8,796 nucleotides of DNA from Oscillospiraceae bacterium. Lineage in GTDB: Bacteria; Bacillota; Clostridia; Oscillospirales; Oscillospiraceae. Both the position numbers and the translations under genes were made by a program. The stretch spans positions 1 through 8,796 of the forward strand of contig JAISFB010000183.1 of assembly GCA_031263805.1 (NCBI GenBank). The letters are read 5' to 3'. Shown in pieces: positions 1-6,132 of this stretch; position 1 is the stretch's first letter, and the number at the start of each line of letters is the position of its first letter. Under the pieces are notes generated by a model. That model was given only the letters and a program-made list of their open reading frames with translations, did not search any database and was not told the origin of the DNA.

Positions 1-39
1 TACTCAGGCGGATTAAAAGGATAGGGGATTTTTAAGACT
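1..39. other. Leader of the first gene, possible end of an upstream gene
   Basis: All three forward frames meet a stop before base 40 (TAA ending at 16, TAG ending at 24, TAA ending at 36). An upstream gene could therefore end here, but eight or so codons are too few to say which frame, if any, is coding. AGGGG at 23-27 lies 12 bases before the ATG at 40, which is rather far for a Shine-Dalgarno site. AAAAGG at 15-20 is farther still. No promoter is recognisable. Confidence 0.3.
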
Positions 40-2178
40 ATGAAAACAGTAAACCGGGCGTGGGTGAAAAACGCGGCGATAATATTCTTGGCGGCGCTTC
101 TCGCGCTGACGTTTTTCTCGAACACTATATTAAACCGCTCTTTACCCGAGGTGTCGGGGCAAAACGCCTACGGCGGCGAAATATCCACAGCCGTGCGCCT
201 GACGGGCACGGTGACGGCAAACGAAACGTGGGCCGTGAATATCGACGCGACGCGCCAGATCAAAAAAGTGCTCGTGCGCGTCGGCGACATGGTAGAGGCC
301 GGACAGGCGATATTCGAGCTGGAGCCGGCGGACTCCACGGAGCTCAAGGCCGCCGAAAAAGCGCTTGAAAACCTCCGGCGCGAGTACAGCAAGTTCCTGA
401 TAAGCCTCCCGTCCGAGGGCGCGAGCAAGACCGACCAGCGCGACGTCGCCGACCTACAGGAGGCGATAAGCGAGGCGACCGGCAAGCGCACAACGCTCGA
501 GCAATTTTCAACGCAGCTCGAGCAGGCGGAAAAAACCGCCGAGACCGCGACGGAAAAAGTCAAGACCATAACGACGGAGATCGAAGTCCTCAACGACCAG
601 ATAGCGAACATCGTCGTTTCCATCGACCCTGACCTTCTCACGGACGAAATGAAAAAGTACCAAGACGCGCTCACCGCGGCGCAGGATTACAAGTCGTTTG
701 CGGATAACGAGCTTATATTGGCGCAGCAGGAGCGGTCGAACGCGCAAAACGGCATCTCAGGAGTACCTGATACCTCTGCGCTGCAAACGAGGCTTTCTGA
801 TGCGAAAGATGATTTGAGTGGGGCAATTATTGCATCTGTGTCGGTGCTGAAGACCGCTTTTGACACAGCGTACACAAGCGATACAGGTAAAACCAATGAT
901 GGAACAAAGTATCCAAAGAACTACGGCGCGTATTATAATGCGACGGGAACTGATCAAAGTGACGCATTATTAGTAGTGCTGGATGAATTGGCGGCGTTGC
1001 TCTCAAGTACGTCAAATCCGTTGATACAGGCGCTCTCTGATAAAGGCGATTCTATACGCAATTATGTCGGGAAGAAAGCGACAGTCAGCAACATACAAAC
1101 CCAAATAGATAATAGCGGCACATACAACACGGATTATCTGAACCGTCAGGTAGAGCTGGCGCAGCAGCGCGTAAGCGACGCGGCTACCTCCCTCGAAAGC
1201 GCGCAGAAGCGCTACGACGACGCGACGAAAAACATCACCGTCACGGGTAAAAAAGAGCGGCTGGAGCTTGAAACAAAGGTAAAAGCCAAAACCCTCACCC
1301 AAAAAAGCCTCCAGCGCGCCGAGACTGACGCCAAAGAAGAGCTCGCCAAAGTTCAGGAAAAAGCCGGTCTCACGACTGCCGGCGTCGTGCTGACGCTCGA
1401 ACAGGCCCTCCGCGCCGCCGACGAGGCGATAAAAACAGCCGAACGCGCGCTCGAAGATAAGCTTTTCGCCATAGAAGTGGCGCAGGACGCCGCCGACAAG
1501 CAGGTCTCGCTGAACAACATAGAAGTCCAGCGTATGCTCGGCGAGATATCAGACCAGCAGGAAGAGGTCACGCGCCTGCGCGGGAAAGAAACGGGCAGCG
1601 AGGTGACGACGAAATACGGCGGCGCCATAATGTCCATCGGCAAGGTCGCGGGCGACAACACCTCGCCCGGCGAGCCGCTGGCGCAAATCGAGATAAACGG
1701 CAAGGGCTTCACGCTCAGCAAGTCGGTGACGAACGAGGAAGCGCAGCGCGTGCGCATCGGCGACGTCGCGAATATCAACGCGTGGGGCAGCAGCGGGATA
1801 ACCTGCACGCTCACCGCGATAAAAACCGACAGGGATAACCCCACGCGCAACAAGCTCTTGGAGTTCGACGTAGAGGGCGACGTCACGGCGGGCCAGCAGC
1901 TTGAGCTGTCCATCGGCACGAGGACGCAGTACTACGAAAATGTCATCCCGAACAACGCCGTGCGCGAGGATTCCAACGGCAAATTCGTGCTGATCGCTCA
2001 GGCGAAGCAGGCCCCGCTCGGCACGCGGTATATCGCCGTGCGCGCCGACGTAGAGGTCGTAAATTCCGACAGCAAGAACACGGCTATCTCCGGCACGTTT
2101 GACGAGTGGGCGCCGTTCATCATAACGCAAGCCTCCAAACCCGTGCTTGAAAACACGCAGGTCAGGCTTGCCGGATGA
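40..2178 (+). CDS. HlyD/YknX-type membrane-fusion (periplasmic adaptor) protein with long coiled coil
   Basis: Adaptor subunit expected to link a membrane export or mechanotransmission ABC complex to its extracellular parts. A membrane anchor spans residues 11-30 with positive charges before it, so the bulk is outside the cell. The first half of the lipoyl/barrel-sandwich fold is at about 50-97, with the family pattern GTV...VLVRVGDMVEAGQAIFEL. Alanine/glutamate/lysine-rich helices follow at about 100-235 and 366-515, forming an unusually long hairpin. The second lipoyl half is at about 520-552 (KYGGAIMSIGKVAGDNTSPGEPL). A beta-barrel and membrane-proximal domain fill about 555-712, with IPNNAV at 636-641. 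At 712 aa it is far longer than the usual 350-450 aa, and the excess is in the hairpin. Residues about 240-367 are encoded by markedly lower-GC DNA. The start at 40 gives a proper anchor, although its ribosome site is weak. Its stop overlaps the next gene. In Bacillus YknX the partners are an ATPase and a MacB-like permease; no ATPase is visible here. Family assignment is firm, the substrate is unknown. Confidence 0.85.
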   Translation: MKTVNRAWVKNAAIIFLAALLALTFFSNTILNRSLPEVSGQNAYGGEISTAVRLTGTVTANETWAVNIDATRQIKKVLVRVGDMVEAGQAIFELEPADSTELKAAEKALENLRREYSKFLISLPSEGASKTDQRDVADLQEAISEATGKRTTLEQFSTQLEQAEKTAETATEKVKTITTEIEVLNDQIANIVVSIDPDLLTDEMKKYQDALTAAQDYKSFADNELILAQQERSNAQNGISGVPDTSALQTRLSDAKDDLSGAIIASVSVLKTAFDTAYTSDTGKTNDGTKYPKNYGAYYNATGTDQSDALLVVLDELAALLSSTSNPLIQALSDKGDSIRNYVGKKATVSNIQTQIDNSGTYNTDYLNRQVELAQQRVSDAATSLESAQKRYDDATKNITVTGKKERLELETKVKAKTLTQKSLQRAETDAKEELAKVQEKAGLTTAGVVLTLEQALRAADEAIKTAERALEDKLFAIEVAQDAADKQVSLNNIEVQRMLGEISDQQEEVTRLRGKETGSEVTTKYGGAIMSIGKVAGDNTSPGEPLAQIEINGKGFTLSKSVTNEEAQRVRIGDVANINAWGSSGITCTLTAIKTDRDNPTRNKLLEFDVEGDVTAGQQLELSIGTRTQYYENVIPNNAVREDSNGKFVLIAQAKQAPLGTRYIAVRADVEVVNSDSKNTAISGTFDEWAPFIITQASKPVLENTQVRLAG
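757..1140 (+). other. Low-GC segment inside the adaptor gene
   Basis: Hand counts over the 60-base blocks from 781 to 1140 give about 40-48% GC, against about 68% in the blocks at 421-480 and 1381-1440 of the same gene. The reading frame stays open. Codons such as TTA, ATT, AGT and GGA, scarce in the flanks, become common. The segment encodes residues about 240-367, rich in S, T, N, D, Y and G rather than the A/E/K/R of the flanking helices. It lies where the two coiled-coil arms should turn. It looks like an insertion or a recombined module, though it could simply be a fast-evolving loop. Confidence 0.65.
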
Positions 2179-3350
2179 GCGGGATTAGAAAAAAACTGAA
2201 GCTGCCGCTGCCGCGCGCGTTTATTCTCGCGGCGGCGGTCAGCCTCGCGCTGTCGGCGCTGTTCTTCGCGCTCGCGTCCTACGCGGGAAGCGGGCTTTAC
2301 GACCAGCGCGCGGCGGAATATTGGGGCGGCGCGGCGGCGAAAGCAAAGCCCTCTCCCACCCCGGCGCCGGAGGAAACGGAGACGCCGGACGAGACCGCGG
2401 TCATTGAAGCAACAGCCGCGTCCGCCGCGCCGCTCGGCAGCCTTAAAGCCTCCGAGATGGGCTACTCTCAAGTTTCGGTGTTCCTCGCTAAGGGGACTCG
2501 CTTCGGCTACGAGAGTATGATGCGCCTGCGGCAGGGGCTTGAGGAAAAATATATCGCGGACGGCATCGAGGCGGAGAAGGACGGCGCGCGGCTGTGGATC
2601 GACGCGGCGTCCGGCACGGGCAGCGCCGCCGTCACGGGCGGGAAAGCCGGCTCCTCCGCCGTCACAGTCACAGGCATTATGGGCGATTTCTTCTTCTTCC
2701 ACCCGGCGAAGCTTGTTTCCGGGCAATACATCAACACAAGCGAAGCGTCAAAGGACTACGTGATGCTCGACTTAAACGCCGCGTGGCGCGTGTTCGGCGG
2801 CTACGACGTCGCGGGTATGTCCGTCGAGGTCGGCGGCATCCCGTGCGTCGTCGCGGGGGTGTTCGAGAAGCCCTCGGGCGACGAGGCGGAAAGCAGTATC
2901 TATGCCAGCTTTGAGCTTTTGGAGAAAATAAGCCCCGCCGCCGAGCTGACGGCGCTCGATTTTGTCCTGTCAACGCCGATTTCCGGCTACGGCATTCAGG
3001 CGGTGGAAGGCTTGCTCACCGCCGTGCCCGCCGCCGAGCGGGCGCTGATAGAAAACTCGCTCCGCTTCACGCGCGGCAGTATGCTCGCGATGCTCGGGGA
3101 TTTGGGGACCTACGTCGAGCGCAAAAACGCCGTCGCCCTGCCGTATTGGGAAAACGCGGCGCGGGAGGAAGCGCTGCGCGGAGCGGTGTTCCTGCTGCTC
3201 TCGCTCGTTTTCGCCGCGCTTCCGCTTATCGCGGTCATCATACTGCTGGCAAAGCTCTACAAGCGGCGCGGCCTGTTCCTCCCGTGGGTCATAAGAAAGG
3301 TAAAGGCAATCGGGGAACGCAGCGCCGCGGACGCGCAGAATACGCCGTAG
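2175..3350 (+). CDS. MacB-like periplasmic core domain protein with two membrane segments
   Basis: Likely a membrane partner of the adaptor encoded just upstream. Membrane segment 1 is at about 14-36. A proline/acidic, probably disordered linker follows at about 57-76 (PSPTPAPEETETPDET). The extracytoplasmic core domain, about 95-320, includes a stretch typical of MacB_PCD/FtsX-type permeases: VTGIMGDFF...AKLVSGQYINT...VMLDLNAAWRVFGGYDVAGMSV...VVAGVFEKP (about 165-232). Membrane segment 2 is at about 335-361, followed by a basic tail. Its length is close to that of a YknZ-type permease, but those have one N-terminal and three C-terminal segments; here only one follows the core domain. The gene may thus encode an accessory or reduced permease, not a complete channel-forming subunit. 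The start ATG overlaps the previous stop (ATGA, 2175-2178) and no strong Shine-Dalgarno site precedes it, which suggests translational coupling. No ATPase motif is present. The fold call is fairly good, the function uncertain. Confidence 0.7.
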   Translation: MSGIRKKLKLPLPRAFILAAAVSLALSALFFALASYAGSGLYDQRAAEYWGGAAAKAKPSPTPAPEETETPDETAVIEATAASAAPLGSLKASEMGYSQVSVFLAKGTRFGYESMMRLRQGLEEKYIADGIEAEKDGARLWIDAASGTGSAAVTGGKAGSSAVTVTGIMGDFFFFHPAKLVSGQYINTSEASKDYVMLDLNAAWRVFGGYDVAGMSVEVGGIPCVVAGVFEKPSGDEAESSIYASFELLEKISPAAELTALDFVLSTPISGYGIQAVEGLLTAVPAAERALIENSLRFTRGSMLAMLGDLGTYVERKNAVALPYWENAAREEALRGAVFLLLSLVFAALPLIAVIILLAKLYKRRGLFLPWVIRKVKAIGERSAADAQNTP

Positions 3351-3357
3351 GCGAATC

Positions 3358-3385
3358 GTAGGGGCGTTGCATGCAACGCCCCTAC
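3358..3385. repeat. Perfect 28-base palindrome of the GTAGGGGCG family
   Basis: The arms are GTAGGGGCG (3358-3366) and CGCCCCTAC (3377-3385), and the core is TTGCATGCAA. Every base pairs with its partner. It sits 8 bases after the stop of the MacB-like gene and 20 bases before the ribosome site of the first lipoprotein gene. It could fold as RNA, but no T-run follows, so it is not a standard intrinsic terminator. It shares its outer 9 bases with the elements at 5858-5987 and 8600-8623 but has a different core. Confidence 0.9.
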
Positions 3386-3417
3386 ACGAACGTAAATCTC
3401 AATTGGAGGATTCGTAA

Positions 3418-5829
3418 ATGAAAAAAGGACGTTTTACAGCGCTGCTCATATTGTTATCGCTCGCGCTCGCCGGCTGCGGCGGGGCGGAGAAGGGCGGGAG
3501 CGACTTATCGCCCGGCGCGTCCAAAACGCCGGGGACGCAGATCGCGTTCGAGAACGTCTTCGCGGAGACGCCGATGACGGTCGCGCTGGACTCCATCGAC
3601 TACAACGGCGTGGTCTCAGCCGGCGAGCGCGTGTATTTCAGCGGCTACACGCAGTATAACCGGGAAACTATGGACGACGGGACGGACGTCCGCAGCGCGC
3701 TTTTTAAGGTTGTTTCGTGCGATTTTAACGGCGAAAACGTAAAAACGCACTGGGAATCTGAATTCCGGAACGACAGCGCGGCAAAGGTTCGGGATTTGAC
3801 GCAGCTTTCGGCCTTTGACGCGGACGCCGCCGGCAACGTGTGGCTGTTGTTAAACAGCACTCATATGGACGAAACGGACGCGCGCAGCCCGGTCTACGAG
3901 GATAAAAAAAGCCTCGTTAAGCTCGCCCCCGACGGCGCGGAGATATATAATGTCGATTTATCGGCGGCCGGGAACGGCGAGCTTGACGGCATTTACGTAC
4001 AGGCGATGACGCACGATTTATCCGGCAATATTTATTTGCAGGGCGAAGGCGTTTACGTGTTTTCAGCCGACGGAAGCTACGCGTTCACGTTGACGGAGGC
4101 GACGTATATCGAGCGGATGACGGCGACCGACGCGGGCGACGTGATGTACATCACGCGCGACGCGGCGGCCGCCGGAAATGCTTATCTGTTCAAGACGATA
4201 GACTTTGCCGCCGGCGCGGCGGGCGACACGGTGAAATACATCGGCGCGCATTATTTCAACGAGTGCTACCGCGGAAACAACGGGTATATGTTCTATTATC
4301 AGTACCAAAACGGGATTTTCGGGATGAAGCGGGACACCGCCGAAAGTGAAAAGGTCGTCGATTTCGTCAACTCAGATATCAGCTTCAGCGGGGATCAGAT
4401 GTTTTTCCCGACGGACGACGGCGGCTTTATTATGCTATCTAACCAATATAACGGCCGCACAGGGGAGCGAACCTCGGCGGTCTCCCGCCTGACGGAGGAC
4501 AAAAACGCGACGCTTGAGGGCAAAACAGTGCTGACGCTCGGCGTGCTTTACGGCAGCGCCGACGACGTCACGCGCTTTAATAAAGCGAGCAAGACCGCGC
4601 GTATAATAGTAAAAGACTACGCCGAATACAACACGGCGGACGACCGCACAAGAGGGCAGACTCAGCTTGACCTCGACATAATAAGCTCTCGGGGCCCGGA
4701 TATTATTTCGATACAGCAGGGCTCAAGCACAAAATACGCGTCAAAGGGCGCGCTCGCGGACTTAACGCCGTTTCTCGACTCGGGAAAGCACGGCGTGCTG
4801 CGCGAAAACCTGTTTGAGAATATCCTGACCGCCGGCTCGTCCGACGGGAAGATTTATAACATAACGCCGCGCTTTACGATAATGACGCTCGCCGGCAAAG
4901 CATCCATCTTCGGCGACGGCGCGGGCATAACGACCGCGAAGCTCGCCGAAATTGCCGATAAACACCCTGACGCCGCGATAATGCAGGATATGACGTCCGG
5001 CACGTGGCTTACCTACGCGGTGTGGCTGGGGATGGACGCTTACGTGGACTGGGCCGCCGGCACGTGCGCGTTCAACAGTCAGGACTTCATCGACGCGCTG
5101 AACTTCAGTAAGCGCTTCCCGATGGAGATAGACTACAACGCGATGAACGAAGCCTCGGCGTATATGGAGCGCGAGCGCGATAAGGAAACGATGTTCCCCG
5201 AGGAACGTACGCTTTTGATGAACTATACCGTGTACGGCCCGCGCACGGCGCACGATATGGACTTCATATTCGGCGAAAAATCGGCGCTCGTCGGCTATCC
5301 GACAACAGGGGACAACGGAAATGTGATCTCCGCCGGCAGCGGCTACGCGATCACAGCCGCGTCGCAAAATAAAGACATCGCGTGGGAATTCATCTGCGAC
5401 ATTATAAACCACGCCGACGACGCGGACAACGAGGCTCACAGCATTTTCAGCGGAATGTCCATCAATAAAAACGTGTTCGAGGCAAAGGCGCGCGCGGAAC
5501 TGATCCCGCTCGAGGACCGTGACTTCGAGAACGGTGTGCAAACCATAAGGCCGTACCCCGACGGCGGCTCGTCCGGTCAGATACTCTACTCCGCCGACGA
5601 TATAGACAAAACCGACCCGTTCTTCGACGACTACGCGCTCACGCAGGACGACGTTGACCGCGCCACGCGCGCGATAACGGGCGCGCGCACGCTTTTCTCG
5701 ACCGACGAGCAAATCTTGGACATCATTATGGAGGAAGCGCAAGCCTTCTGGTCCGGCGCCAAATCCGCCGAGGAAACCGCAAACATAATCCAAAGCCGCG
5801 CGTCTCTCTACGTCAGCGAGAGCAGTTGA
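3418..5829 (+). CDS. Lipoprotein: beta-propeller-like domain plus extracellular solute-binding domain (copy 1)
   Basis: Surface-anchored ligand-binding protein of the ABC solute-binding (family 1-like) class with a large extra N-terminal domain. The signal peptide ends in the lipobox LAGC, with Cys20 as the lipidated residue, followed by a Gly/Ser/Pro linker to about 40. Residues about 41-365 carry blade-like repeats seen in propellers: FDADAAGNVWLLL (133-145), HDLSGNIYLQ (199-208), TATDAGDVMYI (235-245) and PTDDGGFIML (331-340). The binding domain starts near VLTLGVLY (371-378) and runs to the end. It includes RFNKAS (386-391), SRGPDII (424-430), LADLTPFLDSG (446-456), DGKIYNITP (476-484), GTCAFNSQDFIDAL (548-561), AWEFIC (655-660) and a C-terminal helix SAEETANIIQSR (783-794). 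At 803 aa it is about twice the length of a plain solute-binding protein. GGAGG at 3405-3409, 8 bases before the ATG, supports the start. It is paralogous to the next gene. No permease or ATPase gene is adjacent. Ligand unknown; a sugar or oligosaccharide is plausible from the family but not shown. Confidence 0.85.
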   Translation: MKKGRFTALLILLSLALAGCGGAEKGGSDLSPGASKTPGTQIAFENVFAETPMTVALDSIDYNGVVSAGERVYFSGYTQYNRETMDDGTDVRSALFKVVSCDFNGENVKTHWESEFRNDSAAKVRDLTQLSAFDADAAGNVWLLLNSTHMDETDARSPVYEDKKSLVKLAPDGAEIYNVDLSAAGNGELDGIYVQAMTHDLSGNIYLQGEGVYVFSADGSYAFTLTEATYIERMTATDAGDVMYITRDAAAAGNAYLFKTIDFAAGAAGDTVKYIGAHYFNECYRGNNGYMFYYQYQNGIFGMKRDTAESEKVVDFVNSDISFSGDQMFFPTDDGGFIMLSNQYNGRTGERTSAVSRLTEDKNATLEGKTVLTLGVLYGSADDVTRFNKASKTARIIVKDYAEYNTADDRTRGQTQLDLDIISSRGPDIISIQQGSSTKYASKGALADLTPFLDSGKHGVLRENLFENILTAGSSDGKIYNITPRFTIMTLAGKASIFGDGAGITTAKLAEIADKHPDAAIMQDMTSGTWLTYAVWLGMDAYVDWAAGTCAFNSQDFIDALNFSKRFPMEIDYNAMNEASAYMERERDKETMFPEERTLLMNYTVYGPRTAHDMDFIFGEKSALVGYPTTGDNGNVISAGSGYAITAASQNKDIAWEFICDIINHADDADNEAHSIFSGMSINKNVFEAKARAELIPLEDRDFENGVQTIRPYPDGGSSGQILYSADDIDKTDPFFDDYALTQDDVDRATRAITGARTLFSTDEQILDIIMEEAQAFWSGAKSAEETANIIQSRASLYVSESS

Positions 5830-5857
5830 GGCGCTGATATTCGCGGGGCGACGGGCC

Positions 5858-5987
5858 GTAGGGGCGCGATTTATCGCGCCCGGGTTCCACGTGCCAGCGG
5901 TCCACGCACCCCGCACCAGCGCCTTGTGCCCGCCCCCGCCCGTATATTGCGGCACAGACACCAGGGCGCGATAAATCGCGCCCCTAC
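5858..5987. repeat. Two-armed MITE-like inverted-repeat element
   Basis: A 24-base left arm (5858-5881) is the exact reverse complement of a 24-base right arm (5964-5987). The outer ends read GTAGGGGCG and CGCCCCTAC. Each arm is itself nearly palindromic: GGGCGCGAT (5862-5870), TT, ATCGCGCCC (5873-5881). The similarity continues inward with gaps (GGGTTCCACGTGCC from 5882 against the complement of GGCACAGACACC near 5951-5962), so the terminal repeats may reach about 38 bases. The centre is C-rich and has no open frame of note. The size (130 bases), terminal repeats and lack of coding potential fit a non-autonomous element. No clear target duplication flanks it. Confidence 0.75.
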
Positions 5988-6004
5988 GCACAACATCAAA
6001 CGTT
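5988..6004. repeat. Direct repeat copy 1 (GCACAACATCAAACGTT)
   Basis: This 17-base string recurs at 6101-6117 with one difference (C to T near its end). The start-to-start distance is 113 bases. It begins immediately after the right arm of the two-armed element, which hints that the boundary is meaningful. Confidence 0.7.
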
Positions 6005-6010
6005 TTCGTA

Positions 6011-6081
6011 GTCGCCCGTCCGGGCGACCGGGCCGTAGGCCCGCAAATGAAAATCAAACAACCGCCCGACAAAGCCGGGCG
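6011..6081. repeat. Cluster of three GC-rich hairpins
   Basis: Hairpin 1 pairs GTCGCCCG (6011-6018) with CGGGCGAC (6021-6028). Hairpin 2 pairs CGGGCC (6029-6034) with GGCCCG (6038-6043) around GTA. Hairpin 3 pairs CGCCCG (6063-6068) with CGGGCG (6076-6081). Hairpins 1 and 2 abut. No T-run follows any of them, so terminator function is doubtful. They may be REP-like repeats, or may stabilise or process the transcript between the two lipoprotein genes. Confidence 0.6.
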
Positions 6082-6100
6082 ATGCACAAAATCAGGTGAT

Positions 6101-6117
6101 GCACAACATCAAATGTT
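6101..6117. repeat. Direct repeat copy 2 (GCACAACATCAAATGTT)
   Basis: Sixteen of 17 bases match the copy at 5988-6004. A shorter relative, GCACAAAATCA, lies at 6084-6094, so the core GCACAA(C/A)ATCA occurs three times in about 125 bases. Copy 2 directly abuts the ribosome site of the next gene. Confidence 0.7.
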
Positions 6118-6132
6118 AAGGAGAAATTTTTT

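Larger units (their letters stand above)
5830..6132. other. 303-base intergenic region filled with repeats and hairpins
   Basis: There is no credible gene here. In order it holds a two-armed inverted-repeat element (5858-5987), one copy of a 17-base direct repeat (5988-6004), three GC-rich hairpins (6011-6081), the second copy of the direct repeat (6101-6117), and the ribosome site AAGGAG (6118-6123), 9 bases before the ATG at 6133. The string GGGCGACGGGCCGTAGG at 5846-5862 recurs with one extra C at 6022-6039. I saw no convincing -35/-10 pair and no hairpin followed by a T-run. Confidence 0.75.

Noticed and set aside
1..24. Tail of an upstream gene ending in TAG
   Set aside because: Only seven codons are visible and all three frames have a stop nearby, so no frame can be preferred.
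40..2178. Periplasmic adaptor of a Gram-negative tripartite RND pump
   Set aside because: The fold is related, but the neighbour is a MacB-like protein, no RND pump or TolC gene is seen, and the lipoproteins and ribosome sites look Gram-positive. A YknX-like role is a better fit.
1998..2726. Antisense open frame across the junction of the first two genes
   Set aside because: Its product is arginine-rich and low in complexity, typical of a shadow of GC-rich coding DNA. It also crosses the ATGA overlap of two well-supported genes.
3358..3385. Standard intrinsic terminator after the MacB-like gene
   Set aside because: The hairpin is perfect but is followed by ACGAACG with no T-run, and it belongs to a repeat family shared with other gaps.
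5924..5948. Possible promoter TTGTGC / TATATT before copy 2
   Set aside because: The spacer is only 13 bases and both boxes lie inside the repeated element, so a chance match is more likely.
4762..6087. Long antisense open frame of about 441 codons
   Set aside because: It runs opposite the binding-domain gene. GC-rich codon bias leaves few stops on the complementary strand, and a similar frame lies opposite copy 2. The sense strand has clear domains, a lipobox and a ribosome site.
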